Shown: positions 1-6,836, counted from the stretch's first letter. The stretch is 13,235 nucleotides of DNA from JANQRV01 sp964533785 (GCA_964533785.1 CAZHNG010000190.1:1-13235), one strand, 5' to 3'. Notes: generated by a model from the sequence alone, not told the origin. Numbers and translations are program-made.

Positions 1-165
1 CAAGAAAATAGCCTCCCGAACTATACCTGTTATTTAATGCCCGAGGCACTAGACTGTGTGTGGTTGATTGTGAGGGGCCTGATGCTTGCGATCAGGACAT
101 TTATCGTCCTGACTGTAAACGTCAGGAGAGGGTGTGCTAAGTATAACTTATTTTTGTCCACTCAC
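1..165. other. Left-edge region without a recognisable gene
   Basis: No convincing gene is seen. A reading frame on the plus strand is open from the first base to a TAG at 208-210, but its translation has no recognisable motif and it runs into the repeat element, so I do not call it. The only structure is the set of three alternating heptamers at 92-127, listed separately. The sequence could be the tail of a gene whose body lies left of the window; this cannot be judged from here. Confidence 0.5.
92..127. repeat. Three alternating inverted heptamers forming two mutually exclusive hairpins
   Basis: TCAGGAC (92-98), a 7-nt spacer, GTCCTGAC (106-113), a 7-nt spacer, then GTCAGGA (121-127). The middle arm can pair with the left arm (stem TCAGGAC/GTCCTGA) or the right arm (stem TCCTGAC/GTCAGGA), each with a 7-nt loop, so only one hairpin can form at a time. 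No T-run follows either hairpin, so a classic intrinsic terminator is not supported. The structure is seen directly; any switch or operator role is inference. Confidence 0.5.
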
Positions 166-387
166 TTAATATTACTTTGTCATCTTAATCGCCTGAATTT
201 CATTGAATAGCGACAAGAGGGCTTCGTCATCTATAACCTCATAACCAAATAGGTAGTGACAAATATATTTCGTCATCTATAACCTCTTTTGTGGTGACAA
301 AGACTTTTCGTCATCCATAACCAAGTCCGTCACAAGGTGAAAATCAGTTAATATAGATTTTTCTTTAAAGTGACAAAGTAATATTAA
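166..387. mobile_element. MITE-like repeat element with 17-bp terminal inverted repeats
   Basis: The left end TTAATATTACTTTGTCA (166-182) is repeated exactly, inverted, at 371-387. The match continues inward with 4 of the next 6 bases identical. Both ends start with TTAA, which could be part of the repeat or a duplicated TTAA target. The 222-bp body has no ORF and carries three related 31-bp units. The terminal repeats themselves resemble half-units (TTTGTCATC and GTGACAAA). This is the architecture of a miniature inverted-repeat element or an interspersed structured repeat. The right end stops 11 bp from the sulfatase stop codon, so it may also influence that transcript's 3' end. No transposase is visible to mobilise it. 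Alternative: a non-mobile iteron-like or regulatory repeat cluster. Confidence 0.5.
210..324. repeat. Three imperfect 31-bp direct repeats
   Basis: Units lie at 210-240, 256-286 and 294-324. Units 1 and 2 share an identical 18-base second half (223-240 and 269-286, TTCGTCATCTATAACCTC); unit 3 differs at a few positions. Each unit starts GYGACAA and contains CGTCATC, and the two halves can pair (GAC with GTC, then AAG/CTT, AAATA/TATTT or AAAG/CTTT), so each unit is a small quasi-palindrome with an unpaired C. Start-to-start spacing is 46 and 38 bp, so it is not an exact tandem array and not a CRISPR. Confidence 0.7.
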
Positions 388-398
388 TTGATAAACCA

Positions 399-2111
399 CT
401 ATTGGTAAGGTCTGGGTACAATACCCGTTCTGTCCGCCCATTCCTGCCACATAGCTGCCATTTCCTGAACCAGTTCGGGTTCTTCATCGGCTACATTATT
501 CAATTCTGTTCGGTCTTTTTCCATATCGAATAATTCCCAATGCCGGAGGGGCAATTCATCCACTTTATCCCATACGAAAGAATTTTTCTTGCTGGCTTTG
601 GAGATGAGTTTCCACTTGCCCATTCTGACGGCGCGATTGCCTTCGTGCTCCCAAAAGATAGCCTTACGGTCCAGTTCCTGGTTTTCAAAAACGGGGACCA
701 GGCTTTTGCCTTCCATCGGCTTAATGGACTGGCCATTATACGTAGTAGGGTACGTAGCTCCGGCAACGTCTACGCAGGTAGCCATGATATCGATCAGGTG
801 AGAAGGCTCAGAACGGAATTCCCCTTTCTGTTGAATACCGGCGGGCCAGTGTACGATCAGTGGAGTCGAAATACCGCCTTCGTGCACCCAGTGTTTGTAT
901 TCCCGGAAGGGCGTATTACTGGCATTGGCCCAATTGAGCCCATAGGCGGTATAACTTTCCGGCGGGCCAGGCATTGCGTCTTTCATCACCTTAACCGGTT
1001 TGCCGTCCCTGGTTATTGTTGGTACCATCAAAGTCTGTAATTCTCCAGGCTCCATGGGTTTAAGGTCCGCTTCATCGGGTTGTTTATTCACCCATCTCAG
1101 TTCTTCCGCACAGGCACCGTTATCCTGCAAAAAGAAAATGAGTGTGTTCTCAAGCTGGCCCTTTGCCTCTAGTACGTCGACAACCTGGCCAATTCCGGCG
1201 TCCATCAGATCTACCATGGCCGCATATACTTCCATGTTGGCAATCTCCCATTCGCGATCGGGTATGTCTTCATCCCAGGCCTGGACGAACGAGTCACGAG
1301 GGGTTAGTTCCCATTCGGGTTTGATTAGTCCCATTGCTTTCATGCGATCGTAGCGTTCTTGCCGCACAGCATCCCAACCTTTATAGTAATTACCGTTGTA
1401 TTTTTCAATGGCCTCTGCGGGAGCATGCATGGGCCAATGGGCAGCAGTATAGGAAAGATAAAGAAAGAAAGGGTTGTCGCCTTCGTGTTCTTCTATGCAT
1501 TGAATGGCATAGTTTGTAAAGTCAGTAGTACAGTAAAACCCTTCTCGTGGTGCTACGTATTCATTATCTTCTGCTAAAGAGCGGGGATCGTATAAACTTC
1601 CTGCGCCAGAGATCATGCCGAAAAATTTATCAAAACCCCGTTGTCGGGGCCAATTCTTTTTATCGGGATTTTCAACCACGTAGGGCGTCACATGCCACTT
1701 TCCAGACATATACGTAGAATAGCCGGCTCCTTTCAAAGCTTCGGCTATCGTAACGGCCTGGTTGCTTAAATCTCCCTGGAAAGCCGGTGTTCCCCGGTCG
1801 TTGACCATATGGCCGACTCCTGCCTGCTGAGGATATAACCCGGTAAGCAGTGAAGCACGAGTGGGGCAGCATCTGGCGGTGTTGTAAAACTGCGTAAATC
1901 GCAGTCCGTTGGCAGCCAGGTTATCTAAATTGGGTGTATTGATCTCTCCACCGTAACATCCCAGGTCCGAATACCCCATGTCATCTCCCATAATGAGGAT
2001 AATATTGGGGGCAGTAGGAGGTGTTTGTGTTTGTTGTTGTGAAGAAGGCTCGCAATTCCACACGAGGAATGCCAGCATCATAAGAGGTGAAAATTGGTTT
2101 AAAGATTTCAT
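399..2111 (-). CDS. Secreted lipoprotein sulfatase (type I, formylglycine-dependent; arylsulfatase-like)
   Basis: Hydrolyses a sulfate ester, probably on an algal or animal polysaccharide or glycan; the substrate cannot be read from sequence. The ATG at 2111 is preferred over an upstream in-frame TTG (2141), because it begins directly with a signal peptide ending in LVWNC, a loose lipobox (Cys20), and the TTG overlaps the promoter box. With this start (570 aa) the metal ligands DD are at 43-44 (GDDMGYSD), and the formylglycine motif CCPTR is at 81-85, with Cys81 the residue to be oxidised. GKWH is at 137-140, AAHWP around His225, QDNG at 329-332 and KHWVHEGG at 406-413. The gap between QDNG and KHWVHEGG holds an insertion of about 70 residues. 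Activity needs a maturase (FGE or anSME) encoded elsewhere. It is transcribed alone, divergent from mtnB. Sulfatase identity is secure; the subfamily is not assigned. Confidence 0.96.
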   Translation of the reverse strand: MKSLNQFSPLMMLAFLVWNCEPSSQQQTQTPPTAPNIILIMGDDMGYSDLGCYGGEINTPNLDNLAANGLRFTQFYNTARCCPTRASLLTGLYPQQAGVGHMVNDRGTPAFQGDLSNQAVTIAEALKGAGYSTYMSGKWHVTPYVVENPDKKNWPRQRGFDKFFGMISGAGSLYDPRSLAEDNEYVAPREGFYCTTDFTNYAIQCIEEHEGDNPFFLYLSYTAAHWPMHAPAEAIEKYNGNYYKGWDAVRQERYDRMKAMGLIKPEWELTPRDSFVQAWDEDIPDREWEIANMEVYAAMVDLMDAGIGQVVDVLEAKGQLENTLIFFLQDNGACAEELRWVNKQPDEADLKPMEPGELQTLMVPTITRDGKPVKVMKDAMPGPPESYTAYGLNWANASNTPFREYKHWVHEGGISTPLIVHWPAGIQQKGEFRSEPSHLIDIMATCVDVAGATYPTTYNGQSIKPMEGKSLVPVFENQELDRKAIFWEHEGNRAVRMGKWKLISKASKKNSFVWDKVDELPLRHWELFDMEKDRTELNNVADEEPELVQEMAAMWQEWADRTGIVPRPYQ

Positions 2112-2138
2112 GGTTTTCGTTTTTGATAAATTGTAAGT

Positions 2139-2146
2139 CAAATATA
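2139..2146 (-). promoter_or_regulatory. Bacteroidota-type -7 box for the sulfatase gene
   Basis: Read on the minus strand this is TATATTTG, a full match to the Bacteroidota -7 consensus TAnnTTTG. A CTG lies 20 bases upstream where the -33 TTG is expected, so the upstream element is weak. Transcription would start near 2131, giving a leader of about 20 nt to the ATG at 2111. This supports the ATG rather than the TTG at 2141, which falls inside the box. Confidence 0.5.
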
Positions 2147-2211
2147 AAAACCTATCAAGAGTATATCAGGACAGTTTTTATTGACGTGAACACTATCGGA
2201 ATATACCGCAC

Positions 2212-2244
2212 TTGAAGATGGTTTGGGTTCCCAAACCACTTCAA
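2212..2244. promoter_or_regulatory. Long palindrome between the divergent sulfatase and mtnB genes
   Basis: TTGAAG, one bulged A, TGGTTTGGG, a 2-nt centre TT, CCCAAACCA, CTTCAA: 15 paired positions with a single bulge. A second small inverted repeat (TTGGT 2247-2251, ACCAA 2261-2265) follows. There is no T-run, and the element lies upstream of both genes, so it looks more like a protein-binding site or structured leader than a terminator. The rest of the intergenic region (2112-2412) holds only the two promoter candidates listed. Confidence 0.55.
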
Positions 2245-2377
2245 CGTTGGTATAACAATAACCAATAGTTTATAAGTTTCCTAATAGCGACACTTTAAAA
2301 CGATCGGATATCTGACGGTGCAATAGGTTGATCAAATCAAGAACTTTGGTAATACTCGAACAGACCTGATTTACGAC

Positions 2378-2408
2378 TTGGTGGTTTATCCAAAAAACAA
2401 TAATTTTA
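2378..2408 (+). promoter_or_regulatory. Candidate promoter of mtnB
   Basis: TTG (2378-2380), a 20-bp spacer, then TAATTTTA (2401-2408), which matches TAnnTTTG at 7 of 8 positions. The box ends 4 bases before the ATG at 2413, so the transcript would be leaderless or nearly so. No Shine-Dalgarno sequence is present, consistent with this. Confidence 0.35.
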
Positions 2409-2412
2409 GCTC

Positions 2413-3030
2413 ATGCAAAAAATTCTAACAGATTGGCGGCCAGAACTGGTCGAATGCATCCGTTTCCTGCACCAAAGAGGTTACGCACCCGCTACGAGTT
2501 CTAATTATTCCTACCGTCCGGAAGGTGATCTGGATTTCTACATTTCCGTCTCCGGTATCGATAAAGGGCAATTTACCGCTCAGCACTTCATGCAGGTGAA
2601 TCTGGAAGGCCGACCGCTGGAAGACAACCGCAAACCTTCCGCTGAAACGCTCCTGCACGCCCTGATCTACAGAAAACTTCCAAAAACACAATGCGTTTTG
2701 CACACCCATACGGTTTTTAATACCGTTATTTCTACCATTCATCAGGACAAGGTGCGGTTGGAAGGATTCGAAGTGCTGAAAGGCCTGAGCGGGATTACCA
2801 CGCACGAAACAGCAGTGGATATTCCCATTTTCGAAAATTCGCAAAACATGCCGGAGCTGGCAGCAAGCATTGAAGCCTACTGGGCCAAAAATGCCGGTAT
2901 GCCCGGATTTTTGTTAGCCGGGCACGGATTGTACACCTGGGGCAATAGCATTGCCGAAGCGAAAAGACATATCGAGGTGTTGGAATTTTTGTTTGAAGTA
3001 GTCTACAGAATAGAGAAAGTTAATTCATGA
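2413..3030 (+). CDS. mtnB: Methylthioribulose-1-phosphate dehydratase
   Basis: Cytoplasmic zinc enzyme of methionine salvage: converts 5-methylthioribulose-1-phosphate to 2,3-diketo-5-methylthiopentyl-1-phosphate. The 205 residues match the usual MtnB size and the class II aldolase fold. Visible landmarks are N31 in SSNYSYR, KPSAETLLH with Glu78, the zinc ligands His97 and His99 in VLHTHT, and the third ligand His171 in GHGLYTWG. The GHGLYTWG signature and the next two genes separate it from fuculose aldolases of the same superfamily. It is the first gene of an mtnB-mtnD-mtnC set, with 48 bp to mtnD. MtnA, which makes its substrate, must be encoded elsewhere. Confidence 0.95.
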   Translation: MQKILTDWRPELVECIRFLHQRGYAPATSSNYSYRPEGDLDFYISVSGIDKGQFTAQHFMQVNLEGRPLEDNRKPSAETLLHALIYRKLPKTQCVLHTHTVFNTVISTIHQDKVRLEGFEVLKGLSGITTHETAVDIPIFENSQNMPELAASIEAYWAKNAGMPGFLLAGHGLYTWGNSIAEAKRHIEVLEFLFEVVYRIEKVNS

Positions 3031-3078
3031 ATATTGTCGAGTTTTCAAGATTTCTATCCACATAAAAATTAATTCAAA

Positions 3079-3618
3079 ATGGCAATTTTACATATACCAG
3101 ACCAGCAAAAGAAAATAACGGATCAAGAGGAAATTAAGTCCTTTTTAAACGAAAGAGGCGTCTTGTTCGATAAATGGGAAGCCAGCGTCGAATTTGAAGA
3201 CGATGCTGATCAGGATACTATCCTTGAAGCCTATGCGCATACCTTGAAACCGTATATGGAAGTGAATGGCTACCAGACCGCCGATGTGATCAACGTCACG
3301 CCGCAAACACCTAATTTGGAGGCATTGAAAAATAAATTCCTCACCGAACATACGCATACGGAAGATGAAGTACGCTTCTTTGTAGACGGCGAAGGTCTAT
3401 TCTGGTTTAATATGGAAAATGGAAATCCCGTTTTCTGCGTCATTTGCCAGAAAGGCGACCTACTCTCGGTCCCCGCCAATACCAAACACTGGTTTGACCT
3501 GGGGCCTAAGGAATTCGTAAAAGCCATCCGTGTCTTCATCGATAAATCCGGCTGGGTACCTCATTATACCGACTCCGGAGTGGATGCCCCTTACAATGAT
3601 CTGGGATTATCCTCATAA
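3079..3618 (+). CDS. mtnD: Acireductone dioxygenase
   Basis: Cupin-fold metalloenzyme that oxidises the acireductone made by MtnC. With Fe(II) it yields formate and 4-methylthio-2-oxobutanoate, the last precursor of methionine; with Ni(II) the same protein makes CO, formate and methylthiopropionate. The 179 aa match the family. Metal ligands are visible as His91, His93 and Glu97 in HTHTEDEVRFF and His137 in PANTKHWFD. The start at MAILHIPDQQ is natural, with only 48 bp after mtnB, so cotranscription is likely. Which metal is used in this organism cannot be told from sequence. Confidence 0.96.
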   Translation: MAILHIPDQQKKITDQEEIKSFLNERGVLFDKWEASVEFEDDADQDTILEAYAHTLKPYMEVNGYQTADVINVTPQTPNLEALKNKFLTEHTHTEDEVRFFVDGEGLFWFNMENGNPVFCVICQKGDLLSVPANTKHWFDLGPKEFVKAIRVFIDKSGWVPHYTDSGVDAPYNDLGLSS

Positions 3619-3636
3619 GATTCGTTGGTTTTATTG

Positions 3637-3660
3637 CGGTATTGTACCGTAACTATTTTA
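3637..3660 (+). terminator. Weak hairpin after mtnD
   Basis: CGGTA (3637-3641), loop TTG, TACCG (3645-3649), followed by TAACTATTTTA. The stem is short and the T-tract interrupted, so this is at best an inefficient terminator; a second 5-bp hairpin (3660-3673) follows directly. If either works, it would partly uncouple mtnC from mtnBD. Confidence 0.2.
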
Positions 3661-3751
3661 GATTGGAAAATCTTTGGGTACAATTCCGCAGGTTTTAATA
3701 TTAATGAAATATTCTCTCAATTACCGCAAGTAAATTACATAAGAAAAAAAT

Positions 3752-3778
3752 CTCCATGGACTCCATGCTCTCCATGGT
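3752..3778 (+). repeat. Three-copy 9-bp tandem repeat (CTCCATGNN) before mtnC
   Basis: CTCCATG occurs at 3752, 3761 and 3770, exactly 9 bp apart. A small perfect hairpin GAGAC-GAA-GTCTC (3792-3804) follows, 23 bp before the mtnC start. Both are seen directly in the 209-bp mtnD-mtnC gap, which holds no gene. Confidence 0.6.
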
Positions 3779-3827
3779 TCAAATACTTTGAGAGACGAAG
3801 TCTCGAAAAGCCTCCAACACCTCAACC

Positions 3828-4535
3828 ATGATAAAATTCATCCTAATGGACATCGAGGGCACCACCACCTCGATCGATTTCGTACATAAAGTCCTCTTCC
3901 CTTATGCTTCCCGCCACCTGGGCGATTTTGTTCGCAAAAACCAGGACGACCCGGAAGTAAAAGCCGCCCTTAAAGAAGTGGAAAACACCCTGATCGAAGA
4001 AGAAGGCGGTATCACCCTGGGTGTGGAAGATTGTATCACCAAACTACTGGACTGGATAGAACAGGATCGCAAACATCCTGCTTTAAAAACCCTGCAAGGC
4101 TTGCTTTGGAAAAAAGGTTATGAAACCGGAAAATACAAGGGACATTTGTACGATGACGTTATTCCCCACTGGGAAAAATGGCAAGAGGCCGGCTTGCAAC
4201 TGGGGATCTATTCATCAGGATCGGTTGCGGCACAAAAACTCCTTTTTGGCTATTCAGAAGCTGGCGACGTTACCCCCTACCTTTCCGCTTATTTCGATAC
4301 GAAAGTGGGCCACAAAAAAGAAGTGCACTCTTACCAAAAGATCTCCGAACAACTGGACCTTGATCCCGAACAAGTCTTGTTTCTGTCGGATGTCGGTCAG
4401 GAATTAGATGCGGCTAAGCAGGCGGGCATGCAAACCGTACAGTTGGTGCGGCCGGGTACGAAGGCGGTGGAGAACCATCAGGTGGTGAGGGATTTTTCTG
4501 AGATTGGTTTGAGCAATGGGGGCAATGAGCAATGA
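3828..4535 (+). CDS. mtnC: Enolase-phosphatase E1 (2,3-diketomethylthiopentyl-1-phosphate enolase/phosphatase)
   Basis: Bifunctional HAD-family enzyme: enolises the product of MtnB and then removes phosphate, giving the acireductone used by MtnD. HAD motifs are in order: DIEGTT with Asp8 and Glu10 (the Glu typical of E1), the substrate loop LLWKKGYETG around 92-101, YSSGS (128-132), Lys in GHKKE (161-165), and LSDVGQELD (187-194) with acidic magnesium ligands. The 235 aa are slightly longer than usual. The last seven residues (SNGGNEQ) and the TGA are encoded by the CAATG tandem array, so the original end was probably overwritten or extended by the repeat. The gap of 209 bp to mtnD means it may have its own promoter. 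Function is secure. Confidence 0.95.
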   Translation: MIKFILMDIEGTTTSIDFVHKVLFPYASRHLGDFVRKNQDDPEVKAALKEVENTLIEEEGGITLGVEDCITKLLDWIEQDRKHPALKTLQGLLWKKGYETGKYKGHLYDDVIPHWEKWQEAGLQLGIYSSGSVAAQKLLFGYSEAGDVTPYLSAYFDTKVGHKKEVHSYQKISEQLDLDPEQVLFLSDVGQELDAAKQAGMQTVQLVRPGTKAVENHQVVRDFSEIGLSNGGNEQ

Positions 4536-4653
4536 GGACAATGAACAATGAGCAATGGGGGCAATGAGCAATGAAAACAATGAACAATGAGAACAATGAA
4601 CAATGAACAATGAGAACAATGAGTGCAATGAACAATGGGGGCAATGAGCAATG
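4514..4653 (+). repeat. 18-copy CAATG tandem array, 7- and 9-bp periods
   Basis: CAATG occurs 18 times, with purine-rich linkers (AA, AG, GGGG, AGAA and similar). Start-to-start distances are only 7 or 9 bp, often alternating to give a 16-bp super-period. The array supplies the last codons and stop of mtnC and reaches to 54 bp before the next ATG. All minus-strand frames through it stay open because the repeat lacks stops there; those frames are by-products. It resembles the short tandem repeats known from cyanobacteria (heptameric STRRs) in style, not sequence. Confidence 0.9.
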
Positions 4654-4706
4654 GGGTAGGTAAGGGGGGGATTAAGGTTTTATTATTGGGCAATACCATA
4701 AAAAAT

Positions 4707-6380
4707 ATGAACAGAATAATAAATTGGTGTTCTTTCTTTTTCTTTTTCTCTACGGTTCTTCTTCACGCACAACAGGATTGGAGTGCAATAGAGACCACGA
4801 TTGATTCTATATTTTATGTCTGGGATAATGAAGAAATGCCCGGTGGGGTAGTAGGGGTATTTAAAAATGGGGAACTGATCATTCAAAGGGCTTATGGTAT
4901 GGCGAGTTTGGAGTATGAGGTGCCCAATACCACCGAAACGGTTTTCAATATCGCCTCGGTGTCTAAGCAATTTACTGCTTTTTCGATGGTCTTGTTGGAG
5001 CAGCAAGGGAAGTTATCATTGGAGGACGATATCCGAAAACATTTACCTGAAGTACCGGATTTTGGTGCTCCTATAACTATCCGGCATTTGTTGCACCACA
5101 CCAGTGGGTTACGCAATTTCCAAAATATGCTGGCCATGGCTGGTTGGCGGGAAGGGGAAGCGATGACCAACGAAGACCTGTTGCGTTACCTCAGCCAACA
5201 AAAGGAATTGAACTTCCCTACCGGTGAAGAGTACCTTTATTGTAACACGGGCTTCAATATTTGCACGGCTATAGTGGAGCGGATTACGGGTCAAACTTTT
5301 CAGGAGTGGACGAAGGAGAACATCTTCGAACCATTAGGCATGGAGAACACCGGCTACCGGGAAGATATGGAGGCCATCCATAAAAATACCGCCACTTGCT
5401 ATGAGGGCAGTATGGAAGCGGGTTTTCGCCAGCCGCTGAAATATTGGACTTATATGGGTAATGGTAATGTTTATACCACCCTGGAAGATCTTACAAAATG
5501 GTTGAATAACTTTAGAGAACCGGCATTAGGCGGGCCGGAAGGCATTGAAAAACTTCTGGAAAGAGGCGTCTTAAATAACGGAGATACCCTCAATTACGCC
5601 TTGGGCATTGTTCATTCCACTTACCGGGGGTTGCCGGTCTATCAACACGGAGGATCGGTCGGTGGTTACCGGTCTACTATGCAGTATTATCCGGAACAGG
5701 AAGTTGGGGTGATCGTCTTGAGTAATTTTTCCTCCGCCGGGCCGGCCACTAAGGCAATGGCCGTTGCCAGTTTGTTCCTAAAGGACGATTTTACCGAGCC
5801 AGCCCCTAAACGTCAAAACAACTGGGAGATCCCCCGGGAAAAGATCTCCTACGACATCAATCAGTTTGATCCACTTTTGGGCCAATACTACATTGAAGGC
5901 GTAATCGCCGAGCTTACTAAAAAAGAAGATCATCTCTACATTTTCGCCCAAGGCCAACTGCCCGCTCCGCTGCTGATATTGCCTTCTTCCGACACTACCT
6001 TTTTTGTAGAGAATGTGGACCTGGCCCTGATGATCAGGCAACCGGATGCGGAAAAACCAAGACAAATGCTGGTGTCTTTCAATGGGGAGCGCAACTGGGG
6101 TTTTCAGATCCTGCCGGAAGAGATAAAGGGCAATATGGAAGGCGTCTACTATAGTCCAGAATTGGATACTCGCTATACCATTGTACGGCAGGGTGACCAA
6201 CTGGTCGTGCAACACGCCCGGCACAATAACTTTCTTCTGGTGCCCGCTACTCAGGATCTACTGTACGGGGATGTCTACTTTTTCCGTGAGGTTAAGCCGG
6301 AGCGGAATGCCGAAGAACAGGTGACCGGCCTGTGGGTATCCAACGGACGGGTCCGCAATTTGTGGTTTGAGAAGTTGTAG
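4707..6380 (+). CDS. Exported serine hydrolase, beta-lactamase / class C penicillin-binding fold
   Basis: A serine beta-lactamase-related protein (Pfam Beta-lactamase type) likely acting on a peptide, ester or cell-wall substrate in the periplasm or outside; the substrate is unknown. The start at 4707 is chosen because MNRIINWCSFFFFF... is a signal peptide, with cleavage likely near LLHA-QQ. An upstream in-frame ATG (4635) lies inside the CAATG array and would add a non-signal extension. With this start (557 aa) the catalytic SxxK is SVSK (84-87), the Tyr-x-Asn motif is YCN (178-180), and the KTG-equivalent is HGG (314-316), all correctly ordered. About 180 C-terminal residues beyond the hydrolase domain form an extra beta-rich domain, common in such Bacteroidota enzymes. 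It is not likely to be a true antibiotic-resistance beta-lactamase. Confidence 0.92.
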   Translation: MNRIINWCSFFFFFSTVLLHAQQDWSAIETTIDSIFYVWDNEEMPGGVVGVFKNGELIIQRAYGMASLEYEVPNTTETVFNIASVSKQFTAFSMVLLEQQGKLSLEDDIRKHLPEVPDFGAPITIRHLLHHTSGLRNFQNMLAMAGWREGEAMTNEDLLRYLSQQKELNFPTGEEYLYCNTGFNICTAIVERITGQTFQEWTKENIFEPLGMENTGYREDMEAIHKNTATCYEGSMEAGFRQPLKYWTYMGNGNVYTTLEDLTKWLNNFREPALGGPEGIEKLLERGVLNNGDTLNYALGIVHSTYRGLPVYQHGGSVGGYRSTMQYYPEQEVGVIVLSNFSSAGPATKAMAVASLFLKDDFTEPAPKRQNNWEIPREKISYDINQFDPLLGQYYIEGVIAELTKKEDHLYIFAQGQLPAPLLILPSSDTTFFVENVDLALMIRQPDAEKPRQMLVSFNGERNWGFQILPEEIKGNMEGVYYSPELDTRYTIVRQGDQLVVQHARHNNFLLVPATQDLLYGDVYFFREVKPERNAEEQVTGLWVSNGRVRNLWFEKL

Positions 6381-6422
6381 TAGGACGATTATTGTCGTAC
6401 TTTCAGCGGAAATTAAAAGCCA

Positions 6423-6836
6423 ATGAGATTTGCCTTTCGTCCTTTGATAGCTTTGGTCGGCGTTTTCCTGGTAGCTTCTTTGTGGAGTTGTACTCCTACG
6501 GGTTATTCAAAATTGCGAGACCCTAATCTAGTCGAACAAGACCAGGATAAAGACACCAATATTAGTTTGGAAAATATGCTACGCAAAGTGCCTGGCATCG
6601 TAGTTAATGGTGACGGGCCCAATGCGAGTATATCCATTCGTGGTCCGGTCACGCTCACGTTACCTACGGATCCTCTTTTTGTGGTCAACGGCGATCCGGT
6701 AGGTACTGATTTTGCGGCTATCCATTCTTCCATCGACCCGGTCATGGTTAAAAGTATTCGGGTGCTGAAAGGCAATGACGCTACGCTCTACGGCTCCAGG
6801 GCGGCGAACGGGGCGATCGAGATCACGCTGAAGTAA
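6423..6836 (+). CDS. Lipoprotein consisting of a lone TonB-dependent receptor plug domain
   Basis: 137 aa. The signal peptide ends in SLWSC, so Cys23 is the likely lipidation site. The mature part from about residue 45 is a plug domain: SLENMLRKVPGIVV, a SIRGP segment, PLFVVNGDPV, then IRVLKGNDATLYGSRAANGAIEITLK. This is the typical SusC/TonB plug ending, but there is no beta-barrel. The gene ends cleanly with TAA, and no barrel remnant follows, so this is a compact protein rather than a truncated receptor. Such stand-alone plug lipoproteins occur in Bacteroidota; their role is unknown, perhaps a partner or decoy of a SusC-like barrel or a TonB ligand. It lies 42 bp after the serine hydrolase on the same strand, so cotranscription is likely. 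Confidence 0.88.
   Translation: MRFAFRPLIALVGVFLVASLWSCTPTGYSKLRDPNLVEQDQDKDTNISLENMLRKVPGIVVNGDGPNASISIRGPVTLTLPTDPLFVVNGDPVGTDFAAIHSSIDPVMVKSIRVLKGNDATLYGSRAANGAIEITLK

Noticed and set aside
540..1577. Several plus-strand ORFs opposite the sulfatase gene
   Set aside because: They are antisense shadows of a clear, motif-complete sulfatase and show no protein features of their own.
2112..2141. TTG start giving a 580-aa sulfatase
   Set aside because: It overlaps the TATATTTG box and puts ten extra residues before a normal lipoprotein signal peptide.
3625..3831. 68-aa plus-strand ORF between mtnD and mtnC
   Set aside because: No motif, no plausible initiation region, and it covers small repeats and a hairpin; better explained as intergenic sequence.
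4404..4699. Three overlapping minus-strand ORFs rich in His, Cys, Ser, Leu and Ile across the CAATG array
   Set aside because: The array has no stop codon in any minus-strand frame, so these low-complexity translations are by-products of the repeat.
4635..4706. Longer start for the serine hydrolase
   Set aside because: This ATG is part of the CAATG array and would place 24 unrelated residues before a normal signal peptide that starts at 4707.
4707..6380. Antibiotic-resistance beta-lactamase
   Set aside because: The SxxK, YxN and HGG motifs fit the broad serine hydrolase/class C PBP-related family with an extra C-terminal domain; nothing points to a true class C beta-lactamase.
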